A stretch of 64,000 bases of DNA from the NCBI GenBank assembly GCA_030019255.1, contig JASEFK010000005.1:62001-126000 (forward strand), given 5' to 3'. Origin of the DNA: Actinomycetota bacterium. GTDB taxonomy: Bacteria; Actinomycetota; Geothermincolia; Geothermincolales; RBG-13-55-18. Both the position numbers and the translations under genes were made by a program. This document shows positions 7,794 to 15,996 of this stretch, one piece after another. Numbering within the stretch: the stretch's first letter is position 1; every line of letters starts with the position of its first letter. Under the pieces are notes generated by a model. It made no database searches and was not told where the DNA came from. It saw nothing but the letters and a program-made list of their open reading frames with translations.

Positions 7794-8744
7794 ATGTCCG
7801 TAGTCGCCGTCACCGGTTGTTCCGGCTACATCGGGTCCAGGTTGCTGAACTTCATGGACCGCAGCGATAAGGTGGAGAAGGTACTGGGGATCGACCTCAA
7901 CCCGCCGCGCTACCATTCCGCCAAGATGGACTTCCACCGCCTGGACATACGCGACCCGAGGTTGACCAACCTCTTCGTCCTCAACGAGGTGCAGACGGTG
8001 GTGCACCTGGCTTTCATCGTCAACCCGCTCCACGACGACCGGCTGATGCACGACATCGACGTCAACGGCACCCGCAACGTCCTGGCCGCCACGGCGGCCT
8101 GCGGCGCCAAGCACTTGGTCATAGCCTCCTCCAGCTCCGCCTTCGGGGCTTTCCCCGACAACCCGGAGTGGCTCACGGAGAAGGACCATCCCCGCCGCAT
8201 GCCCAATTACACCTACGCCTCGGACAAGTACGAGGTGGAGATGATATGCCGGCTCTTCAAGGACGATCACCCGGAGATAAAGCAGGCCATCGTGCGGCCG
8301 TGCATCGTGGTGGGGCCCAATGTGGACAACTACCTCTCGCGCTTCATACTCCGCCTCCCCTTCTTCCCCGCCGTGGGCGACGCCCGCCCACAGCTGCAGT
8401 TCGTGCACGAGGACGACGTGGCCGAGGTCTTCATGCGCGTGCTGGAGCTTCAGGCGGAAGGATTCTTCCACGCCTGCGGGGAGGGGACGGTGAGCCCGGA
8501 GGAGGTGGCGGAGATGGCGGGGAAGCGCATCGTCTCCCTACCGGCCTTTTTGGCCTATCCCCTGGTGGAACTGCTCTGGAGATTGCACGCCCCGCTCATC
8601 GAGGGCCCCTCCGGCATGCTGGACTTCATACGCTACCGTTGGACCATATCCGGGGAATGGACCAAGGAGGCCCTGGGCCTGGGGCCCCGCATGAGCAGCC
8701 GCGACGCCATAAAGCAGATGATCGAGACCCACCGACAGGGCTGA
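7794..8744 (+). CDS. NAD-dependent epimerase/dehydratase (extended SDR)
   Basis: 316 residues from the ATG at 7794 with GGAGG at 7783-7787. The Rossmann motif is TGCSGYIGSRLL at residues 7-18. The catalytic YxxxK is in the NYTYASDKYEVE segment near 140 (Y-A-S-D-K), preceded by the serine-rich IASSSSAFGAF loop. Family members act on nucleotide sugars or on 3-beta-hydroxysteroid-like or isoprenoid substrates. The divergent position next to a desaturase-like oxidoreductase and shared operator suggests the latter type, but this is inference. Confidence 0.85.
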   Translation: MSVVAVTGCSGYIGSRLLNFMDRSDKVEKVLGIDLNPPRYHSAKMDFHRLDIRDPRLTNLFVLNEVQTVVHLAFIVNPLHDDRLMHDIDVNGTRNVLAATAACGAKHLVIASSSSAFGAFPDNPEWLTEKDHPRRMPNYTYASDKYEVEMICRLFKDDHPEIKQAIVRPCIVVGPNVDNYLSRFILRLPFFPAVGDARPQLQFVHEDDVAEVFMRVLELQAEGFFHACGEGTVSPEEVAEMAGKRIVSLPAFLAYPLVELLWRLHAPLIEGPSGMLDFIRYRWTISGEWTKEALGLGPRMSSRDAIKQMIETHRQG

Positions 8745-9146
8745 GATTGCTTCTGGAAAGGAAGGGCCCATCCTTGGGCCTGGAGGAGTTTGACGGGTCC
8801 AGGCGGTAGGGTTGAAACCCTTGCGTACAGGGGAAGATGGCCCGGGGCGCGAGGCCGCCTTTTTTCGAATTCTTATGCTGGCTGCGGATTTGTCCAGCCT
8901 ACCGTGCGGGAGAAGAGGCTGTTTAAGAGGATAAGTCTCCAGGCAGCGACCTGTATGTATTCTCGATGCCTGGTTGAGATGTTAACGAGGGCCCGGCTGA
9001 AGTGCGAGGGCAGGTTCTACCCCGAAGGCGAGGCGGGGGGTTCAGGGCAGGATTATGGAAAGGTGGTGCGGATTTACGGGCAGTCTGGAGCTCCAGGTAA
9101 GTTATGATTAGGAAATGGAGATGCGCTGACTCGAGGGGAAGAGAGG
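8745..9146. other. Intergenic region with a weak hairpin
   Basis: 402 bp. GGCCCA-TCCT-TGGGCC at about 8766-8781 is a short hairpin 22 bases after the epimerase stop and may help end transcription, though no T-run follows. I see no gene in the rest. Confidence 0.4.
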
Positions 9147-9458
9147 TTGGGGATTCTCGATCTTTTCCGGCGCCGTCCGAGGGAGGAGGTGGTCTTCGCC
9201 GGGGAGAGGACGGAGGCCGAGCTGGTGGTCAACCTCCTCCAGGAGGAAGGCTTTCACCCCCTGTTGTGGGCCGACCTGCCCACGCCGCTTTATGCCGGTC
9301 CCATAGGGATGGCCCGCGTGGTGGTCCCTCCCAAGGAAACGGAAGGCGCCCGGGCCTTCCTGAGCGCCCTTGAGGACTTCACTGCGGAGGGGTGGGAGGG
9401 ATCCGGAACGGAGGGACGGGAGGAGGAAGAAGCCGGGAAGGGGGATCACCCGGATTAG
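9147..9458 (+). CDS. DUF2007-like putative signal-transducing protein
   Basis: 103 residues from a TTG start at 9147 behind AGGGGAAGAGAGG. The pattern EVVFAGERTEAELVVNLLQEEGFHPLLW and the later RVVVPPKETEGARAFL match the DUF2007/DUF5647 type of small ACT-like domains that annotate as 'putative signal transducing protein'. The last 25 residues are acidic and low-complexity. It stands alone; the function is unknown. Confidence 0.75.
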   Translation: MGILDLFRRRPREEVVFAGERTEAELVVNLLQEEGFHPLLWADLPTPLYAGPIGMARVVVPPKETEGARAFLSALEDFTAEGWEGSGTEGREEEEAGKGDHPD

Positions 9459-9630
9459 GGAACCGGCATGGTTTCGAACCTGCGGGATGGAGGGCCTTCC
9501 AGAGCCCGTTTCCACTGTACGTGGCGGATACAGGGGAAGGGCAAAGTGGTGTATTCCATAACGTCTTTAGTTTCTTACGGAATATCTGGTGGAAGTGGGG
9601 ACCGGGAAAACGTGTAGGGTATGATCGCGC

Positions 9631-10191
9631 CTATGACGCGTCCTGGTTCCTCAGGAGCTCCAGGAAGGAACCCGTAAAGTCGGTTTGGAGAGCCCGGTCG
9701 AACTCGCGCAGCCAGGAAAGAACGTAATCCCGGTCGAATTCCTGGTTTCTGGCCAACACCACCTTCACGTCCTCCAGGTCGCGCGGCCTTCCGGCGATCA
9801 CCTTATGGATGATCAAGTCCTCCAGGGAGGCGAACTTCACCTCAACATCCTGTATTCGAACCACATTGGTTCTGCGAAGCGCCTGCTCCTCGTATGATGA
9901 TCGGGAAAAAATGAAATCCAACCGGATCCCGGTTTTTTCTTCCCGGCAGGGCAACACGAAAGTGCTCCCCGCGAATTCCAGCGGATCCTCGACCAAGATT
10001 CTCAGGTCCAGTTCGCCGGCCAGGCCTACTATATCCGCCGCCTTTTCGGGGCCCACGCCAAGGGTGATGTCGATGTCCCGGGTGAGCCTGGGCTCCCCGT
10101 AGAGAAGGACCGCCTGTCCCCCGATGACCATGTAGGGGATGTCACGCCGGTCGAGTTGGCGCGCCGTTCTGGCCAGGAGCTCCTTAAACAC
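9631..10191 (-). CDS. AbiEii/MNT-like nucleotidyltransferase
   Basis: 186 residues, GTG start at 10191 overlapping the stop of the upstream gene by 8 bases, so translation is coupled. The pol-beta signature is intact: IGGQAVLLYGEPRLTRDIDITL gives GG, then D-x-D; a later acidic residue is in RLDFIF. Proteins of this size with this motif are often toxin or antitoxin components that transfer nucleotides to RNA or proteins. A tRNA-modifying or housekeeping role cannot be excluded. Confidence 0.85.
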   Translation of the reverse strand: MFKELLARTARQLDRRDIPYMVIGGQAVLLYGEPRLTRDIDITLGVGPEKAADIVGLAGELDLRILVEDPLEFAGSTFVLPCREEKTGIRLDFIFSRSSYEEQALRRTNVVRIQDVEVKFASLEDLIIHKVIAGRPRDLEDVKVVLARNQEFDRDYVLSWLREFDRALQTDFTGSFLELLRNQDAS

Positions 10192-10381
10192 TGTTGACGA
10201 TCTTCGCTATCCGCAGATCCACCTCGATGCCCTGCAGGGGTTCAGGGGGTGGCAAGACCCGGAAATAGACCGCTTCTTCCCACATGGCGTCCAGGAGCCG
10301 AAAATTTTCCTCCAGGGTCGGCCTGTCGTTTCTCAGGAATTCCCGTTCAAATTTTTCCAGTAATTTCTTATCGCCGATCAT
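10184..10381 (-). CDS. Small partner protein of the nucleotidyltransferase
   Basis: 65 residues from the ATG at 10381 (MIGDKKLLEKFE), which has TGGGG seven bases upstream; an ATG at 10387 is too close to that site. It is charged and helical in its first half, then contains AMWEEAVYFRVLPPPEPLQGIEVDLRIAK. It is always likely to be translated with the nucleotidyltransferase (8-bp overlap). The layout is that of a two-gene toxin-antitoxin-like unit, but the family is not one I recognise by name. Confidence 0.75.
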   Translation of the reverse strand: MIGDKKLLEKFEREFLRNDRPTLEENFRLLDAMWEEAVYFRVLPPPEPLQGIEVDLRIAKIVNSV

Positions 10382-10826
10382 CGCCATTCCCCAAGATTAT
10401 GGGCGCGACTTCGTTCGCCCGCTCAATCCTCATTACTCATTATAACTCCGCCGCTATAAAAAGACTCGAAACGGCAATGCCTCGCGGAAAGGCCGAAAAG
10501 GAATTAAATCGGCGATCCGCACTTGAAAAAGTCCCGACTCCACTACATGGAACAAGGGGTTGGAACAGAACCTTTGCTCACGAAGGCGAACAACGGAAGG
10601 CATACCGTTCCATTTCAGTGCCGGTCCCGACTCCGCCGCCTGGAAACGGGCGGCCCCGCCCTTCCTTGTGAAGGAGGTTAGCGAAAAAACGGCGATACAC
10701 GTTTGGCGCAGTCCTGGTGAGGCGGAAAAACCTTCCTTGCCAAGAGGGCGAGGGAAAGCCTCCCGGATGTCTGTTTCTATTCCCTCCTGCCCAATCCGGA
10801 GTGACGTGTAATGGCCCAGGTCCCGC
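10382..10826. other. Intergenic region, no gene seen
   Basis: 445 bp holding the presumed promoter of the nucleotidyltransferase pair. There is a GC hairpin-like stretch at about 10646-10675 (GGGCGGCCCCGCCC). No coding or RNA feature can be supported. Confidence 0.35.
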
Positions 10827-11036
10827 TCAGGATTCGGAAGCCGCCTTCTCCGCCTTGGGCTGACGCAGGAGGGGAATCAGGACGAAGACCCCGAAGACCG
10901 CTGTCAGGGCGGCGTACAGCTTGGGGTTCTTTCCACGCTTCGAGGCGGCCAGGTAGGCGATGGGGGCCTCGACGGTGTGCATCGCGGCCAGGGACAGGAT
11001 GATCTTCTTCACCTTCTCGCTCTTGAGCAGGCTCAT
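10827..11036 (-). CDS. Small hydrophobic membrane protein
   Basis: 69 residues from the ATG at 11036, with AAGGAGG about nine bases upstream. A longer reading from 11330 lacks a start signal and has a noise-like composition. Two hydrophobic stretches (KIILSLAAMHTVEAPIAYLAA and LYAALTAVFGVFVLIPLL) are separated by a basic loop SKRGKNPK. It looks like a real two-helix membrane protein; no family or role is recognised. Confidence 0.65.
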   Translation of the reverse strand: MSLLKSEKVKKIILSLAAMHTVEAPIAYLAASKRGKNPKLYAALTAVFGVFVLIPLLRQPKAEKAASES

Positions 11037-11373
11037 TCGCCCTTCCTCCTTTCCCGCTCCCCGCTCCAATCCGGCTGATTGCCCGTCATCTGGATCTTCC
11101 TTCAGCAGCGGGGCAAATGCCCCGCCACCCCTTGGCGGCCATGCGCTCGACAAGAGATCTGTGATGGCCAGAACGGAACACGATTTCCTCTCCCGTTCGA
11201 GGGCCGCCCCCTTAATCCAAATCAATATTACCATTTGACCCTTTTTTCCACCGCCTCCGCGTGCAGGATGGCCCGTCCGGTTTGCAGTGTTTGTATACGG
11301 GGTGAAGTTAAAGGATGACCTGCTTTTCATCGATAAAAATTATGAAGGTTATTGAAGGGAAGGAGGTCAGGAG
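11037..11373. other. Divergent promoter region between two small genes
   Basis: 337 bp between divergent genes. The stretch 11325-11345 is AT-rich and would suit a promoter for the secreted protein at 11374. I see no gene. Confidence 0.35.
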
Positions 11374-11946
11374 ATGGCGCGCCGCTTTGTGAAATGGATG
11401 CTTCCCGTCTCCCTGACGCTCGCCTTCTTCCTCGTGCTGGCCTTGCCAGTCGTGCCGGCGATGGGAGACGAAGTAGCGGAAGAAGGAGAAGAGGCAGCCT
11501 TTTCTCGGCTGCACGAAGAACTCGAGGAGTTCTTGACCCTCATGAGCCAGGGCAAGGCGGAAGAAGCCGTCGAGGCATTGGAGCAGTATCTGCAGGACCT
11601 GAAGGCGCTTTCCGAGTCGGAAGGGATCCTCACCAGGGATGAACTCCAAATCGCCCACGTCCTTTATGTGACCTCGAAGCACCTCGTCGTCCTGGCGCGG
11701 GTTTACCAGAAGGTGCCCGATTCGGCCCGTGAAGGCGTGGGGAACGCCCTTATCCGCAGCACCAAGGGACACAGGCATTTCTACGCCGTTCTTGAAGGCG
11801 CCCGATCCGGCGGGGAAGCGGAAGACGAGGTCGAAGCGGAAGAGGAAGCCGGGAATAGCGACCTCGTGGACCGGGAACGGGGCGGGGGGAATTCCGGCGG
11901 CCACGGCAATGGCGGCTCGCGCTCTAAGCGAGGCAAGAACAAGTAG
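11374..11946 (+). CDS. Secreted DUF5667-like protein with charged tail
   Basis: 190 residues; GGAGG lies at 11360-11364. Residues 1-31 are a signal peptide ending VVPAMG. The central part is helical, and the segment HLVVLARVYQKVPDSAREGVGNALIRSTKGHRHF matches the pattern of DUF5667 proteins (L-x-x-V-Y-x-K-V-P ... A-x-x-x-S-x-x-G-H), which are extracellular helical proteins of actinobacteria. The tail from about 150 is acidic, then Gly/Asn/Lys-rich. The function is unknown; an extracytoplasmic chaperone or sigma-factor-linked role is known for some relatives only by context. Confidence 0.7.
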   Translation: MARRFVKWMLPVSLTLAFFLVLALPVVPAMGDEVAEEGEEAAFSRLHEELEEFLTLMSQGKAEEAVEALEQYLQDLKALSESEGILTRDELQIAHVLYVTSKHLVVLARVYQKVPDSAREGVGNALIRSTKGHRHFYAVLEGARSGGEAEDEVEAEEEAGNSDLVDRERGGGNSGGHGNGGSRSKRGKNK

Positions 11947-12043
11947 GTTCTCGGCCCCAAGACCTCCGGCTTCGATAACGGAAGTATTGGTCGAAACTTA
12001 AGGCGCCAAAGCCGGTCTTACGGTGAGCTCCGGATGAGGATCG

Positions 12044-12084
12044 GTTTTCTACCTCTCATGAATAGTTTTCTACCTCTCATGAAT
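12044..12084. repeat. Short tandem repeat (2 x 20 bp, period 21)
   Basis: GTTTTCTACCTCTCATGAAT occurs at 12044-12063 and again at 12065-12084 without a mismatch, inside the 525-bp spacer before the MoxR gene (11947-12472). The palindromic TCATGA core and the following AAGAGAGGTCTC could be part of a regulatory site. Confidence 0.85.
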
Positions 12085-12151
12085 GGATAAGAGAGGTCTC
12101 CATCATCAAGTCCGCCGCTGCGGTATGATCTTGCGCTGACCCTCAGTTCTT

Positions 12152-12295
12152 ATGTCTTCTTATTGCCTGGTGATCATCGGAAAGCGGTTACCTGATGGCG
12201 CGAAGTTTTCATGGATGATTCTGGGGGCCGGGGAGAACCTGGTCGGCACCTCCTATCCGTCGATGGACGAGTCTTGCGGGAAGGTGATGGTTTGA
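12152..12295 (+). other. Possible small ORF or gene remnant
   Basis: 47 codons, ATG at 12152 to TGA at 12293, with a protein-like composition (GKRLPDGAKFSWMILGAGEN, then TSYPSMDESCG). There is no ribosome site, so a decayed gene fragment is as likely as an expressed peptide. The rest of the 11947-12472 spacer shows nothing else. Confidence 0.2.
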
Positions 12296-12472
12296 CTGGA
12301 GGAGGCCACTACGATTTCCCCGGCCGGGCACGTGCGGCCCGCCACACCGGGGGCCGGTGGGGAAAGGGAGGCGGCACATGGCCACCAGGCATGATCTTGA
12401 CCGATGTTATCCTCCCTTTCCGGGGATGGGGTAAAATCATGTTGAAGAAGGGAAGGGAGGATACGGAAGCGC

Positions 12473-13966
12473 ATGAGCGGACTCAATCAGAAACTGCAGG
12501 CCATCTACAAGGCCATCGAGGACAGCGGGCTGTACATCAACCTCAATCACGACATCCGCTTCCGCGAGAAGAAGGAGGTACCCCTCAACCTCAACGAGAC
12601 GGAGTCCATCGTCCTGGCCGAGGAGAGCTACAACTCCCCCCTCCTCTTCGCCCTGCTCACCTCGGTGCTGCGCAACGGGACCATGATTCTCTACGGGTCG
12701 CCGGGTTCGGGGAAGACCACCTCGGCGGAGTTCGTGGGGGCCTTCGTGCACGGCACCCTCCTCCGGGAGACCTTCGGGGACGGGAGCGGGGACTTCAAGG
12801 TCATGGAGGCCATCCACGAGGCCACCATCCACGGGCATCACGAGCTCACCGAGGAGAAGATGATCGGCCGCCCCCACCTGGGGAAGCTCATGCGCGACGG
12901 CGAGGAGGAGATAATCCCTCGCAAGTTCATGCTCTCCCCCTTCCGCATGGTGGACGAGGTCAACCGCCTCACCCCGGGCCGCACCAACAACCTCCTGGAG
13001 ATGATGGACCGCGGCTTCTCCGTCTACGGGGACACCAAAATTTACGCCGCGGAGGGAGCCACCTTCCTCACCGCCAATTTCCGGGACGTGGCTTCTTCGG
13101 ATCTTACCCCGCCCTTCCTGGACCGCATCGACGTGGGGGTCTTCGCCCCCACCCTCAATCCCTATTTCCTGGAGATGGCCGGGGGCGGGGAGGACCGCAA
13201 GCTCACCGGGGACGAGGAGGCCCTGGTGGCCAGGCTCCGGAGGGAGATCGGAGTTGAGCTTACCGCTCGGGACTTCGAGGCCATCCGCCGGGAGATCGCC
13301 GCCGTAGAGATTGATCCGGAGGCGTTGTACATCCTCTACAATTTCATCTCCGAGCTCAACGGCTGCGCTTTGGCTTCCCCGGACATCGAGCGCAAGAGCA
13401 AGGGTTTTGCCTGGTTCGTCAAGCCCCCGGTGCTCTGTGCCCAGGTGGACGACGGGGGCATGGCGGGAGGAGGTCACCTGGGGGGCTGCCATTACCACAA
13501 CACGGAGAACATCTGTTACAAAACGGAGAACGAGGTCAGCGTGCGTGCCGGAAAGACCATCGAACGTTACACCAAGGCCCTGGCCTGGTTCCGGGGGAAG
13601 GAAAAGGCGGGGCTGGAGGATGTCGAGGCGGTGGTCCCCTACGTGCTGTGGTTCAAGCTCATCCCCACCGACCGCGCCTGGGCGGAGCGTCCCGAATTCA
13701 TGAACGACCGCATCGCCCTGGTCAAGGACCTCTTCGCCACTTCCCGCAACCATTACCTGAAGAGCCGCCGCATGATAAAGACCCTGGACGCGGTCCTGGA
13801 CCTATACGAGAAGGCTGTTCGCGGGGAGGCGGTGGATCCGAGGCTGGTACTGGAAGCCCTGCAGTCCCTGAAGAATTACGATTCACCGGCCAAGTATCCC
13901 ATCGCCACCATGCTCCGCCAGGTGTACCGCGAGCTGGAGCGCCAGGCGACGGGGCAGCGGCCGTGA
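12473..13966 (+). CDS. MoxR-like AAA+ ATPase
   Basis: 497 residues. Walker A GSPGSGKT is at 75-82, Walker B MVDEVNR at 159-165, sensor 1 TANFRD at 200-205, and a helical lid follows. MoxR ATPases work as chaperone-like remodelling factors with VWA partners, and a VWA gene follows 168 bp downstream. Unusual for the family is a Cys/His-rich loop at 335-348 (H335, C339, H340, H342, C348) between the lid and the C-terminal helical region, which looks like a metal site. The C-terminal 150 residues are longer than in standard MoxR (about 330 residues). Confidence 0.85.
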   Translation: MSGLNQKLQAIYKAIEDSGLYINLNHDIRFREKKEVPLNLNETESIVLAEESYNSPLLFALLTSVLRNGTMILYGSPGSGKTTSAEFVGAFVHGTLLRETFGDGSGDFKVMEAIHEATIHGHHELTEEKMIGRPHLGKLMRDGEEEIIPRKFMLSPFRMVDEVNRLTPGRTNNLLEMMDRGFSVYGDTKIYAAEGATFLTANFRDVASSDLTPPFLDRIDVGVFAPTLNPYFLEMAGGGEDRKLTGDEEALVARLRREIGVELTARDFEAIRREIAAVEIDPEALYILYNFISELNGCALASPDIERKSKGFAWFVKPPVLCAQVDDGGMAGGGHLGGCHYHNTENICYKTENEVSVRAGKTIERYTKALAWFRGKEKAGLEDVEAVVPYVLWFKLIPTDRAWAERPEFMNDRIALVKDLFATSRNHYLKSRRMIKTLDAVLDLYEKAVRGEAVDPRLVLEALQSLKNYDSPAKYPIATMLRQVYRELERQATGQRP

Positions 13967-14133
13967 ACGCCCGCCGGGAGGAGGGGAGGAAAGACGTTCC
14001 GGGTCAGAAAATATATGGTAGATTATGGAAGATGATGTCCGCGAACGGCGATGGGACCGTACGAGCGGCGGTTAACGACGGCCCGCCGAACTGAGAACCC
14101 CGCTGCGGAGGTCGGAGGCGGGAGGGTTCTGAG

Positions 14134-15723
14134 GTGCGTATCCTGGGAGTGGAGCTGGAGGAGGTACTGGAGAGGGCACGGGCCTTCTGCGGCTACCCGC
14201 GCATCATGGACCCGGAATTCGTCCTCAATCCTTCCTCCCATCCCCACGCCGCCAAGCTCAAGGACCAGTACGGGTTCTGGGAGCCCTCGGAGAACCGCAT
14301 CTATATAAACGTCCCCCAGGTCCTGGAAAACCTTGGCATCCAGAACCTGGAAGGGATTCTGGTCTATCAGCTCCTGCACTACGCCCTGGCCCCCTTCGAC
14401 ATGCGCACTGCCCTGCGCCTCACCGCCTCGGCCAAGCTGGCCCTGGAGGAGGTCAAGGACCGCGGGCGCCCGGTCACCTTCCAGGAGGCCATGTCCATCC
14501 AGCGCCTCTTCTGCGATGTGGTCAACGTGACCTACGCGGCGCGCCACGGGATGCGGGAGCAGATGATCTCCCTCTATCGGGCCTTGGACCGCGCCAAGGG
14601 ATGGAAGCAGAGCAAGATGTGGAAGTTCCTCCTGTGCTGTTTCGAGGAGCTCTGGGAGGCCCCCGAGGCCCTTATCGGGCGGGTGCCCGGCGAGATGCGG
14701 GAGGACGCCCGGAGGCTGGCCTCCCGGGTGCTGGACCGTCCCTTCGCCGCCGCCGGGTGGGAGCAGAAGGTGCGCTTCCTGGTGGGTTACCTGCACAAGT
14801 ATTACGAGGACCCGGCGGAGATGGACGAGAGCCGGCTCATGGACCACGGCATCGATGACCTGCACTCCCGCTCCCCGGAGGAGGCCTTCCGCTCCCTGGC
14901 CCTGGAGATGGGCATGCAGGACTTCAAGGAGCTGGTGGGAGGTTTGGGCGCGGGCACGGAGACCCAGGCCCTGGTCTGGTATTACCGGGACCTCTCCCGC
15001 CGCTACGAGGTGCGCTTCCAGCCGGTGCGCAGCGAGGCGGGGGAGGAGGTGCCCCACGCCCCCCTGGCCTGGGGGATGGCCGACCCCTTCGAACGCCTGG
15101 ACCTCCCCTACACCCTGTACACGGCGGGAAAGGCGGTTCCCACCCTGACCACCAAGCAGTGGGAGAAGGTGCGTATGGACGTGGTCACCCGGCGCAAGAC
15201 CCCGCCAGACGTGATCATCATCCTGGATGCCTCCGGGTCCATGACCAATCCGGCTTCCGAGGTGGCCAACGCCGTGCTGGCCGGCTTCGTCATGGCCCGC
15301 AGCGCGGGGAACCTGGGAGCCAAGGTGGGGCTGGTGGTCTACTCCGATCAGCAGCGCTCCCTGGTGGTGGAGCCGGTGTGGGACATCCGGAGGGTGGAGG
15401 AGGGACTGGTGACCTACTACGGCGGGGGGACGGTCTTCCCGGTGCGGGAGTTCCGCCACCTGGCCTCGCTGGAGCCGCACCGGCCCAAGCATTTCTGCCT
15501 CATCTCGGATACGGAGATAACCAATATCGTTGAGGCCTCCGTGCACCTGGGGGAGGCCCTCCAGATGCATCCGGAGAACTCGGGATCCGTGTTCCTCATC
15601 GACCAGGCTTATAACGAGAAGGCGGAGCTCATCCGTCAGGTGGGATACGAGGTTTTTCCCGTGTCGCGGGGAGAGGACCTGGTGCGCATCGTGGCCGGCA
15701 AGGCCCAGGAGCTCTACGCCTGA
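14134..15723 (+). CDS. VWA-domain protein partnered with the MoxR ATPase
   Basis: 529 residues from GTG 14134, with GGGAGG at 14121-14126. The C-terminal von Willebrand A domain (about 358-520) has an intact MIDAS: D365-A-S-G-S369, the Thr of GGGT near 433 and D459. The N-terminal half has YQLLHYALAPFD near 78-89, in the place where DUF2201-type relatives carry a zinc-protease-like helix (H-E-x-x-H); here only one His remains, so no protease activity is expected. There is no signal peptide; the protein is cytoplasmic. It probably binds a client through the MIDAS metal for remodelling by the ATPase. Confidence 0.85.
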   Translation: MRILGVELEEVLERARAFCGYPRIMDPEFVLNPSSHPHAAKLKDQYGFWEPSENRIYINVPQVLENLGIQNLEGILVYQLLHYALAPFDMRTALRLTASAKLALEEVKDRGRPVTFQEAMSIQRLFCDVVNVTYAARHGMREQMISLYRALDRAKGWKQSKMWKFLLCCFEELWEAPEALIGRVPGEMREDARRLASRVLDRPFAAAGWEQKVRFLVGYLHKYYEDPAEMDESRLMDHGIDDLHSRSPEEAFRSLALEMGMQDFKELVGGLGAGTETQALVWYYRDLSRRYEVRFQPVRSEAGEEVPHAPLAWGMADPFERLDLPYTLYTAGKAVPTLTTKQWEKVRMDVVTRRKTPPDVIIILDASGSMTNPASEVANAVLAGFVMARSAGNLGAKVGLVVYSDQQRSLVVEPVWDIRRVEEGLVTYYGGGTVFPVREFRHLASLEPHRPKHFCLISDTEITNIVEASVHLGEALQMHPENSGSVFLIDQAYNEKAELIRQVGYEVFPVSRGEDLVRIVAGKAQELYA

Positions 15724-15731
15724 GGCGGATT

Positions 15732-15788
15732 CGGGGTCTGACCCTTTCCTTTCGGATGCGGGACCGACCCCGGACGTGTCCGGGTCGG
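15732..15788. repeat. GC palindromes after the VWA gene
   Basis: GGGTCTGACCC at about 15734-15744 is followed by an 11-bp hairpin CCGACCCCGGA-CGTG-TCCGGGTCGG at 15764-15788. There is no T-run, so it is a poor terminator. The GGGGTC-TGACCC word recalls the ends of the 37-bp repeat at 3325 and may be a REP-like relic. Confidence 0.45.
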
Positions 15789-15897
15789 CCGGGGCCTGAC
15801 GATCCTTTCCGGACGCCGGTCGGGCTGCCTGGAGGAACCCCTCCCTCCGGGAAGGTCTTCACCCGCCTGGAGAGCGGATAGAGGGGAGGATGAACTG

Positions 15898-15996
15898 GCG
15901 TGGTGAAATTGCCCAAACCATACTGTACTGCGAGGTGTGCTTTCGCGATACAGGAGATGGGAAGGAAGGATTAGCGCGGTGAAACTGCCCAAACCG
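15898..15996 (+). repeat. Duplicated ribosome site and gene start (76-bp spacing)
   Basis: The 23-mer GCGTGGTGAAATTGCCCAAACCA (15898-15920, shown here only as GTG-AAA-TTG-CCC-AAA) recurs at 15974-15996 with three mismatches. The purine-rich stretches before each copy are also alike. The first copy opens a 23-residue ORF (15903-15974, MKLPKP...), ending at TAG 4 bases before the second GTG, which starts the real gene. Confidence 0.75.

Noticed and set aside
15903-15974. Annotating the 23-residue upstream ORF as a separate gene
   Set aside because: It is explained by duplication of the next gene's start; no independent protein-like signal.
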